DNA of 12,512 nucleotides from LMEP-6097 sp049314535 (GTDB lineage: Bacteria > Cyanobacteriota > Vampirovibrionia > LMEP-6097), in assembly GCA_049314535.1 (NCBI GenBank), contig JBMOEX010000065.1, positions 1 through 12,512 of the forward strand, written 5' to 3'. Both the position numbers and the translations under genes were made by a program. Below, piece after piece: positions 1 to 8,500 of this stretch (positions within the stretch are counted from its first letter, which is position 1; each line of letters starts with the position of its first letter). Below the pieces are notes generated by a model. That model did no database searches, was not told the DNA's origin, and saw only the letters and a program-made list of their open reading frames with translations.

Positions 1-120
1 TTCAGGCACATCGCATCTCGTTTCCGAGATCTTTTCAGATGTGACAGCGGGGCTGCCTGACAACTGAGCTAAGTGTCCATATTGTTCAGGCACATCGCAT
101 ATCACGATCTCCCTGACGAA
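1..120. repeat. GC-rich palindromic non-coding block with two copies of a 16-nt direct repeat
   Basis: The 16 bases TTCAGGCACATCGCAT occur at 1-16 and again at 85-100. The first copy begins a nested hairpin: TCAGG (2-6) pairs with CCTGA (56-60), CACATC (7-12) with GATGTG (38-43), and ATCTCG (15-20) with CGAGAT (25-30). The second copy begins a shorter imperfect palindrome, with TCAGG (86-90) against CCTGA (112-116) and ATCG (94-97) against CGAT (105-108). By hand count, bases 1-60 are about 53% G+C, well above the surrounding genes. The block may start left of the window. Two frames are open from base 1 to stops at 58-60 and 64-66, so the tail of an upstream gene could overlap it. I do not recognise the family; a transcription terminator, REP-like element or dispersed palindromic repeat are all possible. 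Confidence 0.6.
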
Positions 121-124
121 GTAT

Positions 125-130
125 TATAAT
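125..130 (+). promoter_or_regulatory. Candidate -10 box for priA
   Basis: A perfect TATAAT lies 8 nt upstream of the priA ATG. I see no convincing -35 hexamer at the right distance; that position falls inside the second palindrome. If the box is used, transcription would begin within a few bases of the ATG and the mRNA would be nearly leaderless, which agrees with the absence of a Shine-Dalgarno sequence there. AT-rich DNA yields such hexamers by chance, so this is tentative. Confidence 0.35.
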
Positions 131-138
131 AACAAAAA

Positions 139-2559
139 ATGCTTTTTTGCAAAGTAATACTTCTAAACAATTCACAATCTTTTAGTAATCAGACAGATAA
201 CTCATTAACTTATTCAGTTCCAGATGAATTGAGTAAAAATATCGCAGTAGGTTTTTTTGTTTTCGTTCCTCTTTTAGATAAAGTCCTTACAGCTTTAGTT
301 ATTGAAATTTTAGAGGACGTTCAGGCCGAATTTAAAATTAAAGAGATTATAGATTTAATCGACCCAAAAATTCATTTAAATAGAGATCTAATTGAAATTA
401 TTAAATATACTGGTGATTATTATGCGACAGCTTATTCTCAAGTTTTATCTACAGTAATAAATACCGCAAATATTCCTAATGCTGAAAAAGAAATTTATTA
501 CTTGAATCTAATTACAGAAGAAACTCAAAAGAAAAGCAAAACAAAAGATATTGCAAGTGAGTCTCTAGATTTAAGGCTCAGTAATCTTACAGATAGTGTA
601 ACTTTAGATGTTCTAGAAAAATTAAAAAACTGCCGTGGACAAAAAGCTAAATTCAATAGGCTTAAAGCTGTGTGTAAAATACCTACAAAAAAATTAAATC
701 AAGCCTTAGCTAAACTTCAATCAAGCAGCTTAATTGAAGTTAAATATCACTATAATCTTAAATTAGAAGCCTCTCAAAAAAACTATTTAGAAAAATTCGA
801 AGATTATGATTTTAATGAAAAACAAGATGGAATTTCCGAACAATCAATTAAACGCTTATCGGCAGAACAAGAGACTGCTTACCAATGCATCAAAGAGAAT
901 AGTGATAAAGAAGTAAACCCCACTAAGAAATTTCTTATCCACGGCATTACCGGCTCAGGTAAGACCGAGATTTATTTTGAGCTGATTCAAGATACTTTAA
1001 AAAAAGAAGAAAGTGCCATTATATTGGTACCTGAGATATCTTTAGCACCGCAGCTTATAGATAGATTGAAGCAGCGATTCCCTACTCAAGAAATTTTAAT
1101 CTGGCACAGCGCCCTTGATGAGCAAGAAAGGCTGTATAGCTTTATGAAATTAATGACAGAGGGATCTGTCATAGTCGTAGGAGCGCGCTCTGCGATATTT
1201 TCACCAGTGACTAATTTAAGTTTAATTATCATGGATGAGGAGCATGAAAATTCTTATAAGCAAGACCAGCCCGCACCCCGCTATCACACACGAAATATCG
1301 CAGAAAAAAGAGCTGAATTGAATAATGCTTTGCTGATCTTAGGTTCAGCGACGCCTTGCATAGAATCCTATCAGAAAGCTGCTTCTGGTAAGACCAATGA
1401 CGAGAACGCAGGAATTGAAGCTCGCGAGCAGTGCCATATTGAATCTCCAGCCTGGATGCTGCTACACCTTAGACAGCGTTATAACCAAAGCCCTCTCCCA
1501 CAGGTAGAAATAGTAGATATGAAAGAAGAATTTAATCTTGGCAATAAATCTATTTTTTCAAAAAAATTACGAGAATTAATGGAAGATCGCTTAAATAAAG
1601 GCGAAGCGACCATATTATTTTTAAATAAACGCGGGAATTCCAGTCATGTATTCTGCCGTAACTGTGGCTATATCTATAAATGCAGCCACTGTGACAGTAA
1701 AATGGTCTACCACTCAGATAAACATATACTTATCTGTCATTTATGCAATCATAGTGAGAAACACCCCGATAGCTGCCCAGCCTGTGCTTCTGGCTCTATT
1801 AAATATTTTGGTTTGGGGACGCAGAAATTAGAGGAAGAAGTCAGAAAAGCCTTTCCTACAGCGAAAATAGCGAGATTAGACAGTGACACCACAAAAAAGA
1901 AAAATTATCATCTTGAAGTTTTTCAAAAATTTAAAAACCAAGAAATAAATATACTTATCGGCACGCAAATGATCGCCAAAGGGCTAGATAATCCCTTAGT
2001 AACCTGTGTAGGAGTCATTGCAGCAGATTCATGCTTTACACAGCTTGATTATCAAGCTGAAGAAAAAGGCTTTCAGCTACTCACACAAGTTTCAGGAAGA
2101 GCTGGCAGAAAAGATAGGGAAGGAAAAGTTATTTTTCAGTCATATCTCAATAACAGACCTAGCCTACTTTTAGCTCAGGAACAGGATTATGAGAAATTTT
2201 ATGCAGAAGAAATTAAACTCAGAGAAGAATTTAATTATCCACCCTTTAGTAAATTAATTCGTTTTATCAGTAGTAGTGAAGATGAGGTTCTTGCGATAAA
2301 CAATATAAACAAGTTCCACGAGCTAATCTACGACCACTTTATAGAAAAAATTAAGGAAACAGCAGCTCCATTACAGCTACTTGGACCGAGTCAGTGCCAA
2401 ATTACTAAAATTAATAAACAGTATCGCTATCATCTACTCTGCAAAATCTCTCTCAATAGAGCGGATATCGAAAGTGATTTAAAATCACTCTTCCTTAATC
2501 ATAAAGCACTACATAGAACTCGCTTGGTTATTGATATAGATAGCTGTAGTTTATTTTAA
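139..2559 (+). CDS. priA: Primosomal protein N' (replication restart 3'-5' DNA helicase PriA)
   Basis: PriA recognises stalled or collapsed forks and reloads the replicative helicase. The 806-residue product has the family layout: an N-terminal DNA-binding region (CKVILL near residue 4 fits the usual start), Walker A GITGSGKT at 269-276, Walker B DEEH at 366-369, and motif LGSATP. Four cysteine pairs follow for two zinc ions (C506/C509, C515/C518, C533/C536, C546/C549), then helicase motifs with QMIAKGLD and QVSGRAGR. All key residues are present, so the enzyme should work. An extra segment of about 20 residues (roughly 419-441) between LGSATP and EIVDM carries a coding repeat shared with gltB and gltD. 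The ATG at 139 has no Shine-Dalgarno sequence. rlmN follows after 30 nt in the same direction, so the two may be co-transcribed. Confidence 0.96.
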   Translation: MLFCKVILLNNSQSFSNQTDNSLTYSVPDELSKNIAVGFFVFVPLLDKVLTALVIEILEDVQAEFKIKEIIDLIDPKIHLNRDLIEIIKYTGDYYATAYSQVLSTVINTANIPNAEKEIYYLNLITEETQKKSKTKDIASESLDLRLSNLTDSVTLDVLEKLKNCRGQKAKFNRLKAVCKIPTKKLNQALAKLQSSSLIEVKYHYNLKLEASQKNYLEKFEDYDFNEKQDGISEQSIKRLSAEQETAYQCIKENSDKEVNPTKKFLIHGITGSGKTEIYFELIQDTLKKEESAIILVPEISLAPQLIDRLKQRFPTQEILIWHSALDEQERLYSFMKLMTEGSVIVVGARSAIFSPVTNLSLIIMDEEHENSYKQDQPAPRYHTRNIAEKRAELNNALLILGSATPCIESYQKAASGKTNDENAGIEAREQCHIESPAWMLLHLRQRYNQSPLPQVEIVDMKEEFNLGNKSIFSKKLRELMEDRLNKGEATILFLNKRGNSSHVFCRNCGYIYKCSHCDSKMVYHSDKHILICHLCNHSEKHPDSCPACASGSIKYFGLGTQKLEEEVRKAFPTAKIARLDSDTTKKKNYHLEVFQKFKNQEINILIGTQMIAKGLDNPLVTCVGVIAADSCFTQLDYQAEEKGFQLLTQVSGRAGRKDREGKVIFQSYLNNRPSLLLAQEQDYEKFYAEEIKLREEFNYPPFSKLIRFISSSEDEVLAINNINKFHELIYDHFIEKIKETAAPLQLLGPSQCQITKINKQYRYHLLCKISLNRADIESDLKSLFLNHKALHRTRLVIDIDSCSLF
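1393..1463 (+). repeat. In-frame coding repeat inserted in priA (copy 1 of the family)
   Basis: The codons at 1396-1434 read NDENAGIEAREQC and align with the repeat core in gltB and gltD (DGENAEIEV.EQS) in the same reading frame, with one codon missing after the Asp. The stretch is relatively GC-rich and contains a perfect 10-nt palindrome GCTCGCGAGC (1420-1429) and TCCAG-C-CTGGA (1446-1456), nested between AGCAG (1427-1431) and CTGCT (1459-1463). It lies between two conserved PriA blocks (LGSATP and PLPQVEIVDM) where the family has a variable linker. The exact boundaries are my estimate. Confidence 0.6.
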
Positions 2560-2589
2560 ATACTATTCATCCATGATATTATTCATTCT

Positions 2590-3639
2590 GTGCCAGATGA
2601 GTCCTTACAAAAAAATATTTTTGGCTTAGATTTAAGCGAACTGGAAAGCTTATTTTCAGCTGAATCTATAGAAAAATTCAGAGCCAAACAAGTTTTTAAA
2701 TGGATTTATACTAAATCAGCTAGAACCTTTGAGGAGATGACTGACCTTTCAGCTAAAATGCAAGCTGAGTTATCTAATAAATTCAGAATAGGTTCCCTAA
2801 GCTTAATTGAAAGGCAGGTTAGCAGCGACGGTACTAAAAAGTATTTATTTAGCCTAAGCGATGGTAATTTAGTCGAATCAGTATTAATGTGCTTCAGTGA
2901 TAGAGACAGCTTAACAGCCTGCATCAGCAGCCAGATTGGCTGTGCTGTAAAATGTCCATTCTGCTCCACTGGGACTTTAGGTTTCAGAAAAAATTTAACC
3001 AGTGATGAAATCATCGAGCAGATACAGCTGATACAGAATCTAGAAAAACTTAGAGTCTCTAATATAGTTTTTATGGGTCAGGGAGAGCCTTTAAATAATT
3101 ATGACAGTGTTATAAAAGCTACTAAAGATTTAGGTTCACTTATCGGCATCGGTGCAAGACATATAACTATTTCGACTAGTGGTGTTGTGCCACAGATTGA
3201 AAAACTTGCAGATGAAGACCTGCAAGTAACCTTAGCTTTATCTCTGCATGATGCAGAGAATGAAGGTCGTGACTTTCTAGTTCCGATAAATACTAAATGG
3301 AAGATAGCTGAATTAATGCAGTCTATGAAAAACTATGTTAAAAAAACTAACAGAAGAGTGACTATAGAATATGTTTTACTAAGAGGCTTAAATGATTCTA
3401 ATGAAAAAGCTATAGCCCTAGGTAAGCTTTGTGCAGACTTACATTGTCATATAAATCTAATCCCCTATAACCAAAGCTGCTCTGACAGTGAGTTTCAAAG
3501 ACCAAGCAATAATAGAATTCATTATTTTTCTATGCTCGTAAAACAGTATAGTAAAGGGAAAACTGTCATCGTGCGTAAAGAGAAAGGTCATGATATTAAA
3601 GCTGCCTGCGGGCAGCTTGAGTCTTCTTATAGAAATTAG
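2590..3639 (+). CDS. rlmN: Dual-specificity 23S rRNA (A2503)/tRNA (A37) C2-methyltransferase, radical SAM
   Basis: RlmN methylates C2 of an adenine in 23S rRNA near the peptidyl transferase centre and of A37 in some tRNAs. The 349-residue product has the radical-SAM CxxxCxxC triad (C118, C122, C125) in the block CAVKCPFCSTG. It also has C111, seven residues upstream, and C340 in the C-terminal AACGQL block; these match the resolving and methyl-carrying cysteines of the E. coli enzyme. MGQGEPLNNY and the LSLHDAEN block are also typical. Cfr is less likely given the housekeeping setting. GTG at 2590 is the only sensible start: the nearby ATGs are out of frame, and the length suits the family. 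I see no good Shine-Dalgarno sequence. The gene follows priA by 30 nt. Confidence 0.95.
   Translation: MPDESLQKNIFGLDLSELESLFSAESIEKFRAKQVFKWIYTKSARTFEEMTDLSAKMQAELSNKFRIGSLSLIERQVSSDGTKKYLFSLSDGNLVESVLMCFSDRDSLTACISSQIGCAVKCPFCSTGTLGFRKNLTSDEIIEQIQLIQNLEKLRVSNIVFMGQGEPLNNYDSVIKATKDLGSLIGIGARHITISTSGVVPQIEKLADEDLQVTLALSLHDAENEGRDFLVPINTKWKIAELMQSMKNYVKKTNRRVTIEYVLLRGLNDSNEKAIALGKLCADLHCHINLIPYNQSCSDSEFQRPSNNRIHYFSMLVKQYSKGKTVIVRKEKGHDIKAACGQLESSYRN
3599..3618 (+). terminator. GC-rich hairpin inside the end of rlmN, possible weak terminator or attenuator
   Basis: AAGCTGCC (3599-3606) and GGCAGCTT (3611-3618) form a perfect 8-bp stem with the loop TGCG. It lies over the codons for the conserved AACGQL block and is followed by a T-rich but broken run (GAGTCTTCTTAT), not a clean poly-U tract. 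The sequence is partly dictated by the protein, so the hairpin may be incidental. No better terminator is visible downstream of rlmN. Confidence 0.3.
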
Positions 3640-3681
3640 GATACCCGTAGCTATTCAAAGGTTGTGTTAAATTATCTATAA

Positions 3682-3992
3682 ATGAAAATACTCAAATTCA
3701 CTATAAGCTTTTTCTTCGTATTTTTAAGTTTGATCAGTGTTACATCATTAAAAATCTCTGCGAAGTTTCTCCCTAGTGCTGATGAAAACACGGGTGTATC
3801 TGGTACTATAGGACCTAATATTCCAGAACCTTTACATTTGGCTACAATAAAAGTGAAAATATCATGGCTCTTATACCACAAATCCACTATGAGCTTGGTG
3901 ATAAATACAGCATTCAGTTGGGTGCTGGTTTTAGTAGATCAGATAAAGAAATAAAACCATTAGTCGCAATAAGAGTAATCTGGGAATTATAA
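3682..3992 (+). pseudogene. Frameshifted remnant of a small outer-membrane beta-barrel-like protein
   Basis: From the ATG at 3682 the sequence encodes a typical signal peptide start (MKILK, then a hydrophobic run FTISFFFVFLSLISV) followed by a polar segment; this frame runs to a stop at 3952-3954. In a different frame, opening after a stop at 3816-3818, the codons at 3819-3989 encode alternating-strand peptide such as YSRTFTFGYNK, YSIQLGAGFSRS and a terminal AIRVIWEL, ending at TAA 3990-3992. That pattern is typical of the last strands of an outer-membrane barrel. Restoring one base near 3818 would join signal peptide and barrel into about 100 residues. This is short for a complete barrel, so an internal deletion is also likely. 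The true 90-residue frame could instead be a small secreted protein, but its C-terminal half looks like out-of-frame translation. The second-frame stop overlaps the convergent flgE stop. The barrel call rests on pattern, not on homology. Confidence 0.5.
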
Positions 3993-5453
3993 ATTCATTA
4001 AAGCCTGCAAAAGCTCATCAGCAACAGTAACCACCCTAGCACTACCCTGCAAGCCTCTCTGGTAAGCTATCATCTTGGTCATTTCTTGAGCAATATCTAC
4101 GTTAGAGTATTCAAGAGTGTTAGAAATAATTTGAGTCGCTTCTAAGCTAAGATTCTCATTAGTACTAGGTCCACCTATTACTTGAATCGCAGCCTCACCA
4201 GAATTCGCAGATGGACTGTAATAGCCAGCACCGTTATTTATTAAACCATCGTAGTTCGTAAAATTCCCCACTAATATACGAGCGATTTCCATTCTACCTG
4301 TAGTGCCACCACCCTCTATACTCACAGTGCCATCTTGACCTATATTATATTTAGAAAGCTGTAATTCACTCTGTGGATCTGGTGAATAAAATATAGGCGG
4401 TAACTTAATAGGTGCAATTAAACCTTGCATATCTGCAGCTGTCATATATGGCAAATCATCTTCATCCAAAGTAAGACTATTACCCACCTGAGTTTTAGGT
4501 GAACTTGCAGCTGAATCAAATGTTAATGAACTACCAACACCACTGTTTTCATCATAATCAAAACCTGTAAAAACCTCACCCAATCTTACTATCTCTGGTT
4601 TCACTCTTAATCGCACCTGCACTTCCTTGCCTAAAGTATTTTTTAAAACGAAGGTGTTACTTTTACTATCAAATCCAAAACCAGTACTAATTGTTTTAGA
4701 AAAAACATTATCAGGTGCAGGAATTTTACCGCTAGTATCGGTAAAACTAAATTCAAAAAGATCATTTTTTTGAGTGACCGTTAAAGTTCCATCATTAATA
4801 TCAACTGGAGAATCTACCAAACCACTCCTAACACTTATTTCTGAAATCGCATTAGAATTAATCGAAGGAAAACCAATCCCCGTAGAGGTCGTAAAAGAAG
4901 GTGTAGTAGATACATCAATGCTAGATCCAATCGTTTGATCAGATAGATATGTCACAGATTTATAATTAGAGCTGTTTATAGAATTCATTTCACCTGTATT
5001 ACCATCATAGAATGCAGCTCCCATAATGAATTGCCCAGCACTATTAACTAAATTACCATCTGCGTCTATATCAAAAGTACCATCACGAGTATAAACGAAT
5101 TCATTCCTTGCATTATCTGCAACATTACTGGTCGGACTTACAACAAAAAAACCTCGCCCTTGTAATGCTAAATTCGCAGTATCACCCACTTGTCTAAGAC
5201 TACCTTGTGAAAATGTCGTGCTAACAGAATCAGCTGAAGCACCTGAACCGAAAACCTTACTATTCACTCCACCAGAAGAAGCAGTAGGAGCTCCTCCTAA
5301 ACTACTCACATCTGCAATACCACTTGCAAAGCCAATACTTGACTTCTTAAAAGCAATACTATTTACATTAGCTATATTATTGGTAGTAAGATTAATTGCT
5401 TTTTGATGAGCAGCGATTCCTTGCCTACCGATAAACATTGAAGATAGGGACAT
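3987..5453 (-). CDS. flgE: Flagellar hook protein FlgE
   Basis: This 488-residue protein belongs to the flagellar rod/hook family. The N-terminal D0 helix holds the signature NNIANVNSIAFKKS (25-38), followed by the conserved strand LALQGRGFFVV, and the C-terminal helix carries NVDIAQEMTKMIAYQRGLQG and a final ADELLQALMNL. The long serine/threonine/glycine-rich middle and the total length fit the hook protein rather than the roughly 250-residue rod proteins FlgF and FlgG. FlgE subunits are exported through the flagellar type III apparatus without a cleavable signal and polymerise into the hook. It is the only flagellar gene in the window. It is convergent with the pseudogene on its left and divergent from gltB on its right. 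The ATG at 5451-5453 is preceded by GGAG 16 nt away, with a two-codon ORF in between. Confidence 0.88.
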   Translation of the reverse strand: MSLSSMFIGRQGIAAHQKAINLTTNNIANVNSIAFKKSSIGFASGIADVSSLGGAPTASSGGVNSKVFGSGASADSVSTTFSQGSLRQVGDTANLALQGRGFFVVSPTSNVADNARNEFVYTRDGTFDIDADGNLVNSAGQFIMGAAFYDGNTGEMNSINSSNYKSVTYLSDQTIGSSIDVSTTPSFTTSTGIGFPSINSNAISEISVRSGLVDSPVDINDGTLTVTQKNDLFEFSFTDTSGKIPAPDNVFSKTISTGFGFDSKSNTFVLKNTLGKEVQVRLRVKPEIVRLGEVFTGFDYDENSGVGSSLTFDSAASSPKTQVGNSLTLDEDDLPYMTAADMQGLIAPIKLPPIFYSPDPQSELQLSKYNIGQDGTVSIEGGGTTGRMEIARILVGNFTNYDGLINNGAGYYSPSANSGEAAIQVIGGPSTNENLSLEATQIISNTLEYSNVDIAQEMTKMIAYQRGLQGSARVVTVADELLQALMNL

Positions 5454-5562
5454 AGTTAAATCATTTATTCTCCATATCTCGCTATTAATCCATAACTTGA
5501 ACTAAGTATTTATACAGAAAAACCTAGATTATTTGCATGATTCTCATATAGAATTTAGAGAG
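5454..5562. other. Divergent intergenic region between flgE and gltB
   Basis: About 110 nt must hold the control signals of both divergent genes. I see TTGAAC (5497-5502) as a possible -35 for gltB, but the nearest -10-like boxes are at the wrong distance (TATACA at 5511, too close; TAGATT at 5525, too far). TATAGA at 5547 lies too near the ATG to leave a leader. No clear sigma-28 or sigma-54 flagellar promoter is visible for flgE. I annotate no promoter here. Confidence 0.4.
5456..5473 (-). promoter_or_regulatory. Shine-Dalgarno plus two-codon minimal ORF ahead of flgE
   Basis: On the minus strand GGAG (5473-5470) sits 5 nt before ATG ATT TAA (5464-5456), and the flgE ATG (5453-5451) begins 2 nt after that stop. 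The ribosome binding site is therefore ideally spaced for the tiny ORF and poorly spaced (16 nt) for flgE. Translation of flgE might depend on reinitiation, or on the A/T-rich start alone. This may be coincidence; the observation is direct, the role is inference. Confidence 0.35.
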
Positions 5563-8500
5563 ATGAATTTAGCCAATATTACTGATGATTTTCACTTTGA
5601 TAGCTGTGGCTTTGGTCTTATCGCTAATTTAGAAGGTGTTTTTTCACATGAGATCTTGGCTAAATCACTGACTGGCTTAGCAAGATTATCCCATAGAGGC
5701 ACTAAAGCTAAGGACGGAAAATCTGCTGATGGCTGTGGGGTTCTTTTTAATATTGATAAAGAATTTTTCATAAAACTAGTTAAGCAAGAAAGCTCTATCG
5801 ATATTGATTTTAAAGCTATAGCAGTAGTCTTTCTAAATCAAGAGACTAAACTAAATGATTTCCAAAAAGCTTTTACAGATGAGCTAGAAAAAAAGAATTT
5901 CAAACTCATTCATACAAGAGCTGTTCCACATGAGACAAGCGTACTTGGACAAAGGGCGTTAGAAACGCTTCCTCAGATTTATCAGTTTTTCATTAACGCA
6001 GAACATGAGGCGGGCGAAAACGCAGAAATTGAAGTTTGCGAGCAGTCTCGCACTGGGACTGCTCAGAAACGCACAAGTTCACAGCTCTATATCGCAAAAA
6101 GACTAACTGAAAGTAAAATCGCGTGCCATTTTGCTAGCCTCTCCACTAAAATGATCTCCTATAAAGGCATGCTTACGCCTAAAAACTTAGGTGAATTTTA
6201 CCCTGATCTTAAACAGCCAGAATTAACTGCTTCTAATTGCCTATTTCACCAAAGATTTTCCACTAATACTTTCCCTGAGTGGCATTTAGTGCAACCCTTT
6301 AACCACTTGGCTCACAATGGAGAGATAAATACTATTGAGGGTAACCGAAACTGGGCTCAAGCTAAAAGAAAGATGTATTATTCAGAACCTTTACGTGAAT
6401 TACAGTCTTTAAAATCATTAATTCATATGCAAGGCTCTGATTCTAAAAGCATGGATTCTATGCTTGAATTACTTTTAGCTGGTGGCTTTGATCTATTAAC
6501 CAGTACTAAAATCCTTGTTCCACCAGCATATGAAGAAAATCCTAAATTAGATAAAAAACTAAGGTCAATGTATGAATATTTTTCATTATTTATAGAACCT
6601 TGGGATGGACCTTCCGCTATAGCTTCTATTGATGAGGAGTATGCGATCTGCAATATAGATAGAAACGGTCTCAGACCGGCTCGCTACGTCCTAACGAATA
6701 AAGATGAGTTTTGCATAGCCTCAGAATTAGGTGTAGTAGATTATAAAGCTGATGAAATAATTTTAAAAGGTAAACTAGGAGCGGGTGAGAGCATCGCTAT
6801 AGATTTAAAAACAGGTTTAATACTTTTTGATAAGGATATTACAGAATTAATTTCATCTAAATATAATTACATAGATTTAATAGAAAGCAGTCGGGAAACT
6901 ATAAATCAAGATTTTTCTTTAGTCAAAGAAGAAATAAATTTTGATGAAAAACTTCTAAAAACTTATTATAAATATAACCAAATCAGCTTAGAGGAGCTGA
7001 ATATAGTTTACACAGCACTATCCAACAACGCTCAAGAAGCCTTATCCTCAATGGGGGACGATAGTTGCATTGCGGTACTTTCTAAGCATAAGCGAAATTT
7101 ATTTGATTACTTTAGACAGAGATTCGCTCAGGTAACTAATCCACCTATAGATTCAATTAGAGAAAAAAATGTAATGTGCTTAAACACCTATATTGGTGCT
7201 ATTGGTAATATATTTGAGGATTTTGCAGAAGGTCAAAAAAGAATAAAACTCTTATCACCAGTGCTTTCCCAAATCAATTATATTAAGATTCTTAGCAATT
7301 ACGATCAAAATTCTGTCCAAGAGATAGACTTAAACATCCCATTCACAAAGGATATAAAGACTGCACTTCTAGAGATTAAAGAAAGTATTTTAAGTAATCT
7401 TAGTAAAAATAAAAACCTAATTATACTCAGCGATAAAGATATAAAAGAAAATCACTATCAGCTACATCCACTCATGGCGACAGCTTTTATAAACTATTTT
7501 TTAATCACTGAAGAACTAAGAGCTAAAGTAAATATCATCGTCGTTACGGGTGAAGCGAAAGATCCTCATCATTTCGCTTGCTTAATCGCCTTCGGTGCTA
7601 CACTGATTTACCCTTATTTAAGTTATCAAGCGATTAATCAAATACACGCGGGTAAAAGCTTAGATGAAAAAGAGCAACTCTGCCGTAATTATCAAACAGG
7701 GATAGAGAATGGCATACTAAAGATTTTATCGAAGATGGGCATCTCCACTATAAATAGCTATAGAGGTTCAGGTCTCTTCGACATTCTTGGCTTAGATCAA
7801 GATTTTCTTGATTTCTGTTTTAATGGGAAACAAACAGTCATCGGCGGATTATCAATCTCTGACTATGAAACAGAATTAAAAGAATTAGCAAAAGAAGCTT
7901 GGGATGAGAGTAAAGAAATAAACTGTGGCGGGATAATAAAATACTTACCAAACGCTGAAGAACACGGCTTTACACCACCAAGTATATTAAAACTACAGGA
8001 AGCCGTTAAAAATGATGATTATGAAGCTTATAAAGAATTCTCTAGTTTAATTACGAATCGAGAATATCTCTGCATCAGGGATCTTTTCGATATTAAAAGT
8101 GATAGGGCACCGATCTCAATAGAAGATGTAGAAAGTAGGGAGAGCATTATTAAAAGATTTTCCATTTCCGCGATGTCGCTAGGAGCTATATCACCAGAAG
8201 CACACAGCGCCTTAGCTGAGGCTATGAATATACTCGGTGCTAGATCTAATTCTGGTGAGGGTGGCGAAGATATTAAACGAATAGAAACAAATAGTCATTC
8301 TAAAATAAAACAGATAGCCTCTGGTAGATTCGGCGTTACAGCTGAATATCTTATAAACGCTGAAGTTGTTCAGATAAAAATCGCTCAAGGAGCGAAACCC
8401 GGAGAAGGCGGTCAGTTACCAGGTTTTAAAGTTAACGCTATGATAGCGAAGCTCAGACACAGTAAAGAAGGTACTACTTTAATATCGCCTCCACCACATC

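Noticed and set aside
51..78. Minus-strand sequence GGACACTTAGCTCAGTTG resembles the start of a tRNA (acceptor plus D-arm)
   Set aside because: The D-stem cannot close, no T-arm (GGTTCGA-like) follows at the right distance and no matching acceptor end exists; the region is better explained by the palindromic repeat.
3247..3272. DAENEG in RlmN looks like the NAEIE repeat core
   Set aside because: It falls in the conserved SLH...RD.LVPIN block of the RlmN family, adds no length and lacks the other repeat features.
3672..3887. Minus-strand 71-residue open frame opposite the remnant
   Set aside because: No ribosome site and no recognisable protein pattern; it is a shadow of the plus-strand signal-peptide and barrel-like sequence.
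5533..5562. TTG at 5533 as the gltB start
   Set aside because: It would add 10 residues without family similarity and has no ribosome site; the ATG at 5563 already gives a normal propeptide before Cys15. It cannot be fully excluded.
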